The notes under the pieces: model-generated
What the model was told of the DNA's origin: nothing
The model's database searches: none
The model's input: only the letters and a program-made list of their open reading frames with translations
NCBI GenBank assembly: GCA_048270225.1
Contig: JBLWTG010000010.1
Span: forward strand, 1 to 64,000
Direction of reading: 5' to 3'
Length of the DNA: 64,000 bases
Source of the DNA: Allopusillimonas sp048270225
GTDB lineage: Bacteria; Pseudomonadota; Gammaproteobacteria; Burkholderiales; Burkholderiaceae_B
Shown: positions 15,955 to 24,612 of the stretch, in pieces
How the letters are laid out: every line of letters begins with the position of its first letter
Numbering within the stretch: position 1 is the first letter of the stretch
Translations under genes and position numbers: made by a program

Positions 15955-16590
15955 TCAGGCTGCTTGCGTTTCGCTGTCGGCCGTGATGTCGGCAATGCGC
16001 GAGGCAGCTGCCTGCATGGCCGTTGCCAGGGCCGCTTCACCCAGGTTGGTGCCTTCCGCGCGCACAACGCGCACGTCGGTCACGCCGAAAAAGCCCAGTA
16101 TGGTTTTCAGGTAGGATTCCTGGTGCTCCATGGCCTGTCCGGCTTCGCTGGATGAATAGACGCCGCCCCGGCTCAGGGCGATAATCACCGTCTTGTCGCC
16201 TGCGAGTCCGACCGGGCCATTCTCGGTATAGCGGAAGGTGCGGCCAGCCTGTGCCACGCGGTCTATCCAGGCCTTGAGCTGGCTGGGGATAGAGAAATTG
16301 TAGAGAGGTGCGCCGATCACCACGACATCGGCCGCCAGAAACTGACTGACAAGCGCTTCGGACAGTGCGTTTTCCTGTTGCTGGACCTGGGGCAGCGTTT
16401 CGTCGGTCGCGGGGCGGCGTATCCCCATCGCATTCGCGGAAAAGTGTGCGGGCGTATCCACAGACAGGTCCAGATACTCCACCTGGGTATTGGGATGATT
16501 AGCCAGCCATTGCGAGACAACGTCGTTGGTCAGGGTGCGCGAAATCGATTGTGCGCCGTTGATGCTGGAGTCGATATGAAGCAGTTTCAT
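15955..16590 (-). CDS. azoR: FMN-dependent NADH-azoreductase
   Basis: 211 aa from ATG 16590 (MKLLHIDSSINGAQSISRTLT), close to the ~200 aa of AzoR. Flavodoxin-like fold with APLYNFSIPSQLKAWIDRVAQAGRTFRY and the SRGGVY turn that hold FMN. It reduces azo dyes and quinones by two-electron transfer from NADH. It is divergent from a LysR gene, which probably controls it. Confidence 0.93.
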   Translation of the reverse strand: MKLLHIDSSINGAQSISRTLTNDVVSQWLANHPNTQVEYLDLSVDTPAHFSANAMGIRRPATDETLPQVQQQENALSEALVSQFLAADVVVIGAPLYNFSIPSQLKAWIDRVAQAGRTFRYTENGPVGLAGDKTVIIALSRGGVYSSSEAGQAMEHQESYLKTILGFFGVTDVRVVRAEGTNLGEAALATAMQAAASRIADITADSETQAA

Positions 16591-16706
16591 GTGTTTTTCC
16601 GTGGTTGCTAAGGGAATGAGGTTATTGTGCATTGATGCAGCACTATTGATAAGACGGCCTAAACGCGATAGATTGTCCTGTTTTCAACACCAATTGGTTG
16701 CCTGCC
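16591..16706. promoter_or_regulatory. Divergent azoR / LysR intergenic region
   Basis: 116 bases between two divergent starts, the standard place for a LysR-type binding site and both promoters. The stretch around 16668-16695 is A+T-rich, but I cannot single out one T-N11-A box with confidence. Confidence 0.5.
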
Positions 16707-17642
16707 ATGCACGACCTTAATGACATGATGTATTTTGCCGAAGTCGTCAATCAAGGCAGTTTTGCTGCGGCAGGGCGCATGTTGGGGATTCCCAAATCGC
16801 GACTGTCGCGCAGGGTGGCGCGTCTGGAGGATGAGCTGGGCGTCAGGCTGCTGCAGCGAACCACGCGCAAGCTGTCTCTGACCACGGCGGGCGAACTCTT
16901 TCACCGGCACTGCATCGCTATTTGCGAGGAAGCCCAGGCGGCCAGCGCCGTGGTTGCCCAGATGCAAACCGAGCCGCGTGGCCTGGTCCGTGTTGTCTGT
17001 CCGGTGACGGTTGCGCAGACGGTCGTGGGCCCCTTGTTGCCCGACTACCTGAAGCGCTACCCATTGGTGCAGATCAACATGCAGGTTAATAACCGGGTAG
17101 TCGATGTGGTCGAAGAGGGGGTCGACGTTGCCTTGCGGGTGCGTACGTCCTTGGCCGACAGCGGCAGCCTGGTGGTCAAGCGCCTGGGTATGTCGCGAGT
17201 CCTGCTGGTGGCCAGTCCCGAGCAATTGCTGCGGCAGGGGGCTCCTCTGCGGCCTGCTGATCTGACTCTGCTGGACTCTGTGGCGATGTCGGCAAACGAG
17301 GGCCGGGCGGCATGGACGCTGTATGGCCCGAACGGCGCCCAGTATCAGCTCACCCACCGGCCGCATTTTGTGGCCGATGACATGCTCACTCTGAAATATG
17401 CCATCCTGGGCGGGGTAGGCCTGGGCCTGCTGCCTGACTACATGTGTGTTGAAGAGCTCGCTGATGGACGTCTGGTGCAGCCTTTGCCGGACTGGTCAAC
17501 AGCGCCGGGCATTGTGCACGCCGTTTTCAGTTCGCGACGCGGCATGGCGCCAGCCTTGCGGTCATTTCTGGATTTTCTTGGCGAGCGCTTATTGCCGTCC
17601 GGCGGCGCGGAGCAGGCATCCGGCGTGATCCCGCAGCAATAG
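16707..17642 (+). CDS. LysR-family transcriptional regulator
   Basis: 311 aa from ATG 16707 (MHDLNDMMYFAEVVNQGSF); a TTG nine bases earlier is the only alternative. N-terminal winged helix (residues ~4-62, AAGRMLGIPKSRLSRRVARLEDELGVRLLQRTTRKLSLT) and a substrate-binding-like effector domain. This is the subgroup with 'KSRLSRRV' seen beside quinone or azo reductase genes. It probably regulates the divergent azoR in response to a quinone or electrophile; that is inferred from position. Confidence 0.93.
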   Translation: MHDLNDMMYFAEVVNQGSFAAAGRMLGIPKSRLSRRVARLEDELGVRLLQRTTRKLSLTTAGELFHRHCIAICEEAQAASAVVAQMQTEPRGLVRVVCPVTVAQTVVGPLLPDYLKRYPLVQINMQVNNRVVDVVEEGVDVALRVRTSLADSGSLVVKRLGMSRVLLVASPEQLLRQGAPLRPADLTLLDSVAMSANEGRAAWTLYGPNGAQYQLTHRPHFVADDMLTLKYAILGGVGLGLLPDYMCVEELADGRLVQPLPDWSTAPGIVHAVFSSRRGMAPALRSFLDFLGERLLPSGGAEQASGVIPQQ

Positions 17643-17690
17643 GTGCCCGACAAAGCAGGGGGCGGGGCGTGCGGCCGCAGCGGCGGCCGG

Positions 17691-18902
17691 CTATTCTCCC
17701 AGCAGTTCCGCGATGGACTGCATGCCTTCGATGCGCTCTGCAATCACTTTGAGCACCACGATAATGGGTACGCAGAGCAGCATGCCCCACACCCCCCACA
17801 GCCATCCGCCAAACAGCAGAGCGACAAAGACCGCGGTTGCATTCATTTTGGCAATGCGGCCTGTCATCCAGGTGGTCACCAGAGTACCGACCAGCGATGA
17901 GATGCCTATGGTGATGGCAACGACCAGAAGCATCAGCGAAAAGGATTCGAACTGCAGGAAGGCGGTCAGGCCGACCGCGACCGCCCCGATCAGCACACCG
18001 AAATAAGGAATGATGTGGAGCAGCGCGATGGCAATGGCCCAGGCGCCTGCATTATCCAGCCCGATAAGATGCAGGGCGATCCAGGCGAGCAGCCCAAGCA
18101 GGACATTGGTGACCAGCAGCATGAACATGTATTTCTGGATGGACATATTGATGTCATCCAGGATGTGCACGGTGACCTTTTTGTTGGTCAGTGACGGACC
18201 GGTGAGCTTGACCAGCTTGCGCTTGAAGGTATCGCCGGACAACAGCGCAAAAAAGACCAGGAACAGCACCATGACGAACTGGCCCATAAAGCTGGCCGCA
18301 CCCAGGGAACCGGCCCAAAGCCAATCGTTCAGGCTGAAGTCCGCCTGTTTGATGACCACGGCTGGGGGAGCGGGATTGCTGGCGCTGTCATGCTGGTCGG
18401 GTGCAGCAGGGGGTTCCGGGCTGGCTGCTTTACGCAGTTCGTCAGCCATATGCTGTATTTTTTCCAGCGTGCCCAGCTCACCGCTGCGCACGTCGCGCAC
18501 GGCCTGGGTAATTTTGTAGGTGACCAACGGCAGTTCGTCAACGATAGACTGGGCCTCTTTGTAGACCGTGGCGGCGAGGGTGGCCGCAGAGGCGAGCAGG
18601 ACCAGCATGACCAGGCTGGCCCCGACCACGCGTGGCATGCGCATGCGTTCCAGCCAGGACACAATAGGGTTGAGGGTGTAGGAGATAAAAATCCCGAAGA
18701 CCAGCGGTATAAAAAAATCGCGGGCCCATTGCAGCGCGAAGACAAGTGCAATCGTTGCCAGGATGACCAGCGCGATTTCGCGTCGCTCGGCGCTAGTGGG
18801 AATAGATAGTTCTACCGTGTCAGGTGCCGTGCTGCTTTCGACGTCCGCCGCAGCGGAAACCTTCGTCGCGGATGCCGCTTCGTCTTGCGTGTGAGCACTC
18901 AT
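17691..18902 (-). CDS. AI-2E family (PerM/YhhT-type) permease
   Basis: 403 aa with about eight membrane segments and the family's central signature region (LLGLLAWIALHLIGLDNAGAWAIAIALLHIIPYFGVLIGAVAVGL). A long soluble loop between the early segments and residue ~190 includes SPEPPAAPDQHD. Despite the name, most members do not carry autoinducer-2; roles include sodium-proton antiport. The substrate is unknown here. Confidence 0.88.
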   Translation of the reverse strand: MSAHTQDEAASATKVSAAADVESSTAPDTVELSIPTSAERREIALVILATIALVFALQWARDFFIPLVFGIFISYTLNPIVSWLERMRMPRVVGASLVMLVLLASAATLAATVYKEAQSIVDELPLVTYKITQAVRDVRSGELGTLEKIQHMADELRKAASPEPPAAPDQHDSASNPAPPAVVIKQADFSLNDWLWAGSLGAASFMGQFVMVLFLVFFALLSGDTFKRKLVKLTGPSLTNKKVTVHILDDINMSIQKYMFMLLVTNVLLGLLAWIALHLIGLDNAGAWAIAIALLHIIPYFGVLIGAVAVGLTAFLQFESFSLMLLVVAITIGISSLVGTLVTTWMTGRIAKMNATAVFVALLFGGWLWGVWGMLLCVPIIVVLKVIAERIEGMQSIAELLGE

Positions 18903-18938
18903 GGCTGCAGCCCTCGTTATTATTCTTGCGCCGGTGGG

Positions 18939-19901
18939 TCAGTCCAGCGGCGGTATCGGTGTCAGTATCCGGCCAGTGGTGGCGTAGGCGTCGACGTTGT
19001 CCAGCACCAATTCGCCCATGGCCCTGCGGGTTTCAATCGTGGCACTGGCAATATGCGGTACAAGGACTACATTGTCCAGGGATTTGAGCGCATCGGGTAC
19101 ATTGGGTTCGGCCGCGTAGACATCCAGCCCCGCGCCGCCCAGTTCACCCTTGATCAGGGCGCTGGTGAGCGCTGCTTCGTCTATGACCGAGCCGCGGGCG
19201 ATGTTGATCAGAATACCATCGGGACCAAGGGCCTGGATGATGTCCGCGTCGATCAACTGGCGGGTGCTGTCGCCGCCGACGGTGGCGATCACGAGGAAGT
19301 CGGCCCACTCGGCCAGCGCCTTGAGCGAGGATTCGTAGTGCAGCTTGCTGTCGTCGCGCTGGCGACGGTTGTGGTAGCGGATTTCCATGTCAAAGCCTGC
19401 GGCGCGCTGGGCGATGGCCATGCCGATGCGCCCCAGGCCGACAATGCCCAGCTTTTTGTGACTGACTTTGGTGCCCAGCGGAAATGCGGTCTTGGATCCC
19501 CACAGGTTTGCGCGGACGTAACGCTCGGCATGGCCGATGCGGCGGGCAGTCGCCAGTAACAGGCCCATGGCTTCGTCCGCAACACAGTCGTTCAGCACGT
19601 CTGGCGTGTTGCTGACCTGTATGCCTTTTTGCTGGGCATGACGCACATCGATGGAGTCGTAGCCTACGCCAAAGCTGCAGATGGCTTCCAGCGCGGGAAA
19701 GCGGTCTATCAGTGCGGCAGGGGTGGAGGACATGGCGCTGGTGACCAGAACCTTGACATCATCGCGCCGGCTGTCCATGGCTGCTTCCTGATCGGCAGCC
19801 TTCCAGCGCTCGATGACATCGAAGTGCGCGGACAGGCGCTCAGGCGCTTCGGGCAGGCTCAGGGGAATCAATTGCAGCAACGCGGGCTTTGTGGATGTCA
19901 T
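18939..19901 (-). CDS. D-2-hydroxyacid dehydrogenase (glyoxylate/hydroxypyruvate reductase type)
   Basis: 320 aa with the NAD(P)-binding GLGRIG at 155-160 and the catalytic triad of the family: Arg236 (NIARGSVIDEAAL), Glu265 (DVYAAEPN) and His283 (VPHIASATIETR). HNRR after the second strand suggests NADPH preference, as in GhrB-like enzymes. Probably reduces glyoxylate or hydroxypyruvate; substrate not determined by sequence. Confidence 0.92.
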   Translation of the reverse strand: MTSTKPALLQLIPLSLPEAPERLSAHFDVIERWKAADQEAAMDSRRDDVKVLVTSAMSSTPAALIDRFPALEAICSFGVGYDSIDVRHAQQKGIQVSNTPDVLNDCVADEAMGLLLATARRIGHAERYVRANLWGSKTAFPLGTKVSHKKLGIVGLGRIGMAIAQRAAGFDMEIRYHNRRQRDDSKLHYESSLKALAEWADFLVIATVGGDSTRQLIDADIIQALGPDGILINIARGSVIDEAALTSALIKGELGGAGLDVYAAEPNVPDALKSLDNVVLVPHIASATIETRRAMGELVLDNVDAYATTGRILTPIPPLD

Positions 19902-20044
19902 GCTTGTCTCGCAAAGTATTCGGGATTCGACATGAACTATATCAGGTCAGCGGCCCGGGGAGCGCAGGGGCCCGGCAAGCCAGCGCACAGCACGGACTTT
20001 GCCGGCATGGTTCCTGCTTGGTGGCGGACGGAGAGCGGACAATA

Positions 20045-20072
20045 AAAAAGGGACGCGGTTGCGTCCCTTTTT
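20045..20072 (-). terminator. rpsT terminator
   Basis: AAAAGGGACGC / GCGTCCCTTTT stem with loop GGTT (20046-20071), T-rich on the minus strand. It lies downstream of rpsT on that strand and is strong. Confidence 0.85.
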
Positions 20073-20125
20073 GCGCCGGGCTGGCCCGGACTATGCTTTT
20101 GCCGATCTAACCCTTACGCGCAGTA

Positions 20126-20389
20126 TCAGGCGATTGCTTTGACTGCGGCAGCAAGGCGGCTTTTATGACGGGCAGCCTTGTTCTTGTGAATGATGTTCTT
20201 GTCGGCCACGCGATCAATGATGCTTGTGGTCTTCTGGAGTACGTCGGCTGCAGCGTTCTTGTCGCCGGCAGCGATAGCCTGGCGCACGCGTTTGATGGAA
20301 GTGCGCAGCATGGAGCGCAGGCTGGCGTTGTGCTTGTTGCGCTGCACCGATTGGCGCGCGCGTTTACGGGCTTGGGCGGAATTGGCCAT
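20126..20389 (-). CDS. rpsT: 30S ribosomal protein S20
   Basis: 87 aa, very basic and alanine-rich helical protein starting MANSAQARKRARQSVQRNKHNASLRSMLRTSIKRV and ending SRLAAAVKAIA, the full S20 pattern. S20 binds 16S rRNA early in small-subunit assembly. It is a single-gene unit with its own terminator; murJ lies upstream on the same strand. Confidence 0.98.
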   Translation of the reverse strand: MANSAQARKRARQSVQRNKHNASLRSMLRTSIKRVRQAIAAGDKNAAADVLQKTTSIIDRVADKNIIHKNKAARHKSRLAAAVKAIA

Positions 20390-20443
20390 GTTTTGCGTTA
20401 TCCGTGTGTAAAGGTTTAATTCGGCAAAGACCGCTATTCTATG

Positions 20444-22000
20444 TTATTTGCGACGCCTTGTAAAGTCGGCTGGGCGAAAGCCGCACAGGAAAAGCAACAG
20501 AAAGTAGACCAGCCCGCTGCCCAGGATGACGCCGGCCAACAGGGCGGCGCGTAAGCCGGGCCGCGCACCCAGCGCTACCCAGTCCAACTGCTGGCCAGCC
20601 AGCCACAGCAGGCAGGCCATGGCCAGGACGGCGGGCAGCATTCTGAGTGCAAAACGCAGCCAGCCTGGCTCGGGCGTATAGATGCCTCGGCGCCGCAGCA
20701 GGACCACCAGGCACAGGGCGTTCACGCTGGCCCCCAGGCCGATGGACAAGGCCAGGCCGGCATGTGCGAAAATCGGCACGAACACGGCATTGAAGATCTG
20801 CGTCAGCACCAGCACCATCAATGCGATTTTGACCGGTGTGCGGATGTCCTGCTTGGCATAGAAGCCAGGCGCCAGAATTTTGATGGCCAGCAGACCGAGC
20901 AGTCCGGCGGCGTAGGCGGAGACGGCAAGCTGGGTTTGTCCGACATCGTGACCGTTGAATGCGCCGTAGTTAAAGAGGGTGGCCACCAGGCCATCGGACA
21001 GCAACGCCAGCCCAAGCGCGGCGGGCAGACCCAGCAGCAGCACCAGGCGCAGTCCCCAGTCCATCAGTGCGCTATAGCCCTGGTGGTCCTGCTTCGCATG
21101 GGCCGCGGACAAGCTGGGCAGCAGCACCGTTCCCAGTGCTACGCCGAGCAGAGCGGTGGGAAACTCCATGAGCCGGTCGGCAAAGGACAGCCAGGTTACG
21201 CTGCCAGGCGTCAGCCAGGTGGCGATATTGGTATTGATCAGCAGCGAGATCTGCGCTACCGATACGCCCAGGATGGCGGGCAGCATCTGCCGCAGGATGC
21301 GCTGTACGGTGCTGTCGTGCCAGGCTTCGCGCAGCCGCAGCGAATAGCGCGGGAGCAATCCAAGCCGGGCCAGGGCAATCCACTGGACCGCCAGCTGGGC
21401 AGCGCCGCCCGCGATCACGCCTGCTGCCAGTGCGTAGATCGGGGTGTGGAAGAACCGCGTCAGGAACAGCGCCGAACCTATCATGGACAGATTGAGCAGT
21501 ACCGGTGTAAACGCAGGAACAGCGAAGCGGCTCCAGGTGTTGAGGACCCCCGAGGCCAGGGCCACCAGCGACATGCAGACAATGTAGGGAAACATCAAGC
21601 GCGTCATCCAGACCGCGGCCAGAAACTCGGGCTGCCGCGCTTCGGTGCGCATGCCGCTGGCCATGGCGCTGACCACCCAGGGGGCGCCAAGCATGCCGGC
21701 CAGGGTGACAAGCATCAGCGCAAAGGTGAGCAGCAGGGCGACGCGATCGAGCAATACCCGTACGGCGTCGTGACTGCGCTGCGCCCGTACCTGTCCCAGA
21801 ATGGGCACGAATGCCTGAGAAAAAGCGCCTTCGGCAAAGAGGCGGCGCAGCAGGTTGGGGATGCGGAAAGCCACCCAGAATGCATCGGTGAGCGGCCCCG
21901 CGCCGAACGTGCTCGCAATGAGGATGTCCCGGAACAGGCCGGTGATGCGTGAAACCAGCGTAAGGCTGCTGACCGTGGCGGCCGACCTGAACAGGCTCAT
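20444..22000 (-). CDS. murJ: Lipid II flippase MurJ (MviN)
   Basis: 518 aa from ATG 22000 (MSLFRSAATVSSLTLVSRITGLFRDILIASTFGAG), 14 hydrophobic segments, with the MurJ motifs ADAFWVAFRIPNLLRRLFAEGAFSQAFVP. The basic residues of the central cavity region are present. It flips lipid II across the inner membrane for peptidoglycan synthesis. It starts ten bases after the SDR gene stop, so it appears to be the last gene of the exbB-to-murJ run. Confidence 0.96.
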   Translation of the reverse strand: MSLFRSAATVSSLTLVSRITGLFRDILIASTFGAGPLTDAFWVAFRIPNLLRRLFAEGAFSQAFVPILGQVRAQRSHDAVRVLLDRVALLLTFALMLVTLAGMLGAPWVVSAMASGMRTEARQPEFLAAVWMTRLMFPYIVCMSLVALASGVLNTWSRFAVPAFTPVLLNLSMIGSALFLTRFFHTPIYALAAGVIAGGAAQLAVQWIALARLGLLPRYSLRLREAWHDSTVQRILRQMLPAILGVSVAQISLLINTNIATWLTPGSVTWLSFADRLMEFPTALLGVALGTVLLPSLSAAHAKQDHQGYSALMDWGLRLVLLLGLPAALGLALLSDGLVATLFNYGAFNGHDVGQTQLAVSAYAAGLLGLLAIKILAPGFYAKQDIRTPVKIALMVLVLTQIFNAVFVPIFAHAGLALSIGLGASVNALCLVVLLRRRGIYTPEPGWLRFALRMLPAVLAMACLLWLAGQQLDWVALGARPGLRAALLAGVILGSGLVYFLLLFLCGFRPADFTRRRK

Positions 22001-22010
22001 GGGTGACTGC

Positions 22011-22769
22011 TTATTTTGGCGCCATGCGGATGGCACCGTCCAGGCGAATGGTTTCGCCGTTGATCATTTCGTTGGTAATAATGCTGTAGGCCAGCTTGGC
22101 GTAGTCTTCGGGACGGCCCAGGCGCGAAGGGAAGGGAATGCTCGCCGCCAGGCTGTCCTGGACTTCCTGGGGCATGCCGAACACCATGGGCGTACCAAAG
22201 ATGCCCGGCGCGATGGTAACGCAGCGTATGCCCAGCTTGGACAGGTCGCGCGCGAGCGGCAGTGTCAGGCCGACGACGCCGGCCTTGGAGGACGCGTAGG
22301 CGGCCTGGCCGATCTGGCCATCATAGGCTGCCACCGAGGCGGTATTGATCAACACGCCCCGTTCGCCGGTGTCTTCGGGGGTGTTTTCACTCATGGCCTG
22401 GGCTGCCAGGCGAACCATGTTGAAGGTGCCTACCAGATTGATCATGACCACTTTCTGGAACTGGTCCAGCGGGTGCGGGCCGTTGCGGCCGACAGTGCGC
22501 GTAGCCGGGGCGACGCCGGCGCAATTGACCAGGCCGAACAGTTTGCCGAGCTTGAGCGCCGCCGCTACGGCTGCCTGGCCGTCGGCTTCTTGGGTGACGT
22601 CGCAGTGAACATAGGTTTGGCCCAGTTCGGCAGCGAGTTTTTCGCCGGCCTCGTCCTGGAGGTCGGCCAGGACCACTTTAGCGCCCTCGGCAACCAGCAT
22701 GCGCGCCGTTCCTGCGCCAAGGCCCGAAGCGCCTCCGGTCACAATGAATACTTTGTCTTTGATTTCCAT
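22011..22769 (-). CDS. SDR oxidoreductase, 3-hydroxyacyl-CoA dehydrogenase type 2-like
   Basis: 252 aa from ATG 22769. Rossmann motif TGGASGLGAGTARML, NCAGVA, catalytic Ser/Tyr/Lys (NTASVAAYDGQIGQAAYASSKAG), and PGIFGTPM after the active site. The wording (IKDKVFIVTGGASGLG, DVTQEADGQAAV, NMVRLAAQAMSEN) is that of the HSD17B10-like type II 3-hydroxyacyl-CoA dehydrogenases. Likely NAD-dependent oxidation of short-chain hydroxyacyl-CoA. It sits between adk and murJ, where it has no obvious functional tie. Confidence 0.9.
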   Translation of the reverse strand: MEIKDKVFIVTGGASGLGAGTARMLVAEGAKVVLADLQDEAGEKLAAELGQTYVHCDVTQEADGQAAVAAALKLGKLFGLVNCAGVAPATRTVGRNGPHPLDQFQKVVMINLVGTFNMVRLAAQAMSENTPEDTGERGVLINTASVAAYDGQIGQAAYASSKAGVVGLTLPLARDLSKLGIRCVTIAPGIFGTPMVFGMPQEVQDSLAASIPFPSRLGRPEDYAKLAYSIITNEMINGETIRLDGAIRMAPK

Positions 22770-22827
22770 AGATGTCTCAGTTTTTTTCCGTAAGAGCGCC
22801 GGGCGGCGGGTTGCTGGCGCAGGGTGG

Positions 22828-23484
22828 TCAGGATTCGAGCGCCTGGAATATCCGCGTCTGGATTTCATCGACGGAGCCCAGGCCGGACAGTTGTCGATAG
22901 GCTGGCGCGCCGGACTCATCCGAAGCGGCCCATTGCGAGTAGTAATCCACCAGGGGGCGAGTCTGCTCGCGATAGACCGACAGGCGGTGGCGCACGGTTT
23001 CTTCGCGATCATCGTCGCGTTGCACCAGCGGCTCGCCAGTGATGTCGTCGACATCGGGCGTCTTGGGGGGATTGAACTTGGTGTGATAGCTGCGTCCGCT
23101 GGCAGGATGTACACGGCGTCCGCTCATGCGCTCGATGATGTTTTCCTCGGGCACTGAGATTTCGACCACATAGTCCAGGGCGACATTGGCCTGGCGCAGT
23201 GCGTCGGCCTGCGGAATGGTGCGCGGAAAACCGTCGAAGAGATAGCCTTGCTGGCAGTCGGGCTGTTTGAGCCGGTCCTGAACCAGACCAATGATAATGT
23301 CATCGGACACCAGGCCGCCGGTATCCATGATTTTTTTGGCCTCCAGGCCCAGCGGCGTACCCGCCTTGACAGCTGCGCGCAGCATATCGCCCGTTGATAT
23401 CTGGGGAATGCCGTACTTTTTCGTGATGAAAGCCGCTTGGGTGCCTTTGCCCGCACCGGGCGGACCGAGCAAGATCAGTCGCAT
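22828..23484 (-). CDS. adk: Adenylate kinase
   Basis: 218 aa, long form. P-loop GPPGAGKGT at 7-15, STGDMLRAAVKAGTPLG, FDGFPRTIPQADAL, and a full LID (SGRRVHPASGRSYHTKFNPPK) without the zinc Cys cluster. Catalyses 2 ADP to ATP + AMP. AGGAGAAAATCAC lies before the ATG. Confidence 0.98.
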   Translation of the reverse strand: MRLILLGPPGAGKGTQAAFITKKYGIPQISTGDMLRAAVKAGTPLGLEAKKIMDTGGLVSDDIIIGLVQDRLKQPDCQQGYLFDGFPRTIPQADALRQANVALDYVVEISVPEENIIERMSGRRVHPASGRSYHTKFNPPKTPDVDDITGEPLVQRDDDREETVRHRLSVYREQTRPLVDYYSQWAASDESGAPAYRQLSGLGSVDEIQTRIFQALES

Positions 23485-23511
23485 GTGATTTTCTCCTGGA
23501 GTATCGTTTTT

Positions 23512-23583
23512 TTAAGTTGGAATTATGCCGCAATGCAGCAATGTCTGCATGGCCTCTTGGGCGGCACGGCGTGAATCGAACAT
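23512..23583 (-). CDS. Possible 23-residue microprotein between kdsB and adk
   Basis: Four bases after the kdsB stop, an ATG at 23583 opens a frame reading MFDSRRAAQEAMQTLLHCGIIPT then TAA. No good ribosome site is seen and it could be chance, but it fills most of the 103-base gap in a tightly packed operon. No family recognised. Confidence 0.25.
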   Translation of the reverse strand: MFDSRRAAQEAMQTLLHCGIIPT

Positions 23584-23587
23584 GGCT

Positions 23588-24352
23588 TTATAACCGATTT
23601 GCGAACACGCTACGTACGCGTTCCAGGTCCTGTTCGGTGTCGACGCCGGCGGCAGGCAGTGTGTCTGTGACAAGAACGGCGATGCTGTGGCCGTTCTCGA
23701 GCGCCCGCAGTTGTTCCAGCGATTCATAGGTTTCCAGTGGGCCGATGGGCAGTGAGGGAAACAGGGCCAGAAAGTGCGCGCGGTAGGCATAGAGCCCGAT
23801 GTGGTGCAGCGCGGGCAGGCCGGGGGCGATGATTTTTTCGCCGCCGGCCAGCGCGTCCCGCGCCCAGGGAATGGGGGCGCGGGAAAAATACAGCGCATGT
23901 CCGTTGGCAGCTCGCACCACTTTGACGGCGTGGGGATTGAACAGCATCTCGGGGCTGTGTATCGGCGCGGCGCAGGTGGCGATGGCGGCCTCGGGCGTAT
24001 CCTGCAGCAGGCGGGCGACCTGATCGATGAAAGCGGGGTCGATGAGGGGTTCATCGCCCTGCACATTGACGACGACGGCGTCCGGCGGCAAGCCAAGCTG
24101 TTCGCAGACTTCGGCCAGACGGTCGGTGCCGGTGGGGTGTTCGGATCGCGTCAGCAGTGCCTCGATGCCGTGCTCGCTGGCGGCCTGCAGGACGCGGGGG
24201 TCATCTGTGGCAACGATGACGCGCGATGCGCCCGAGCGCGCGGCCTGCTCTGCAGTACGCACCACCATGGGCTTGCCGGCGATGTCCTGCAGGGGCTTGT
24301 CGGCCAGGCGCGTGGAGGCGATCCTTGCGGGAATGACTGCAATAAAGCTCAT
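23588..24352 (-). CDS. kdsB: CMP-KDO synthetase (3-deoxy-manno-octulosonate cytidylyltransferase)
   Basis: 254 aa; MSFIAVIPARIASTRLADKPLQDIAGKPMVVRT is the KdsB nucleotide-binding start, followed by VATDDPRV, LTRSEHPTGTDRLAE and VVNVQGDEPLIDP. Activates KDO with CTP for lipopolysaccharide core synthesis. Its ATG overlaps the ycaR stop (ATGA), and lpxK is just upstream, so the run codes for lipid A/KDO steps. Confidence 0.97.
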   Translation of the reverse strand: MSFIAVIPARIASTRLADKPLQDIAGKPMVVRTAEQAARSGASRVIVATDDPRVLQAASEHGIEALLTRSEHPTGTDRLAEVCEQLGLPPDAVVVNVQGDEPLIDPAFIDQVARLLQDTPEAAIATCAAPIHSPEMLFNPHAVKVVRAANGHALYFSRAPIPWARDALAGGEKIIAPGLPALHHIGLYAYRAHFLALFPSLPIGPLETYESLEQLRALENGHSIAVLVTDTLPAAGVDTEQDLERVRSVFANRL

Positions 24353-24576
24353 GGCCGGCTGGCGTCGTCGGCGGCCGGTGCCGGCGTATTGTCTGCCTTC
24401 TGCGCGCCAGGCGCTGAAATGACCCGTGCCTCGTCGGGCAGCATGACCGGGATGCCGTCCCTGATCGGGAAGGCGAGCTTGTCCGGCGTGCAGATGAGCT
24501 CATGGTTTTCGCGATCATGCTGCAAAGGGGCTTTGCATAGTGGGCAGACCAGGATTTCTAGCAGGCGGGATTCCAT
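24349..24576 (-). CDS. ycaR: Trm112/YcaR-family small protein
   Basis: 75 aa; MESRLLEILVCPLCKAPL with Cys11 and Cys14, the DKLAFPIRDGIPVMLPDEAR motif. The family is a compact zinc-ribbon-like fold; in bacteria it is nearly always found between lpxK and kdsB, as here, although its role is not firmly known. It overlaps kdsB by ATGA. Confidence 0.93.
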   Translation of the reverse strand: MESRLLEILVCPLCKAPLQHDRENHELICTPDKLAFPIRDGIPVMLPDEARVISAPGAQKADNTPAPAADDASRP

Positions 24577-24612
24577 GCGAGGCTCCAGAATGTGTAGGGT
24601 TAAAGGCAGAGT

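Noticed and set aside
17691..18902. Quorum-sensing autoinducer-2 exporter
   Set aside because: The family name is historical; no luxS or lsr gene is nearby and the substrate cannot be read from sequence.
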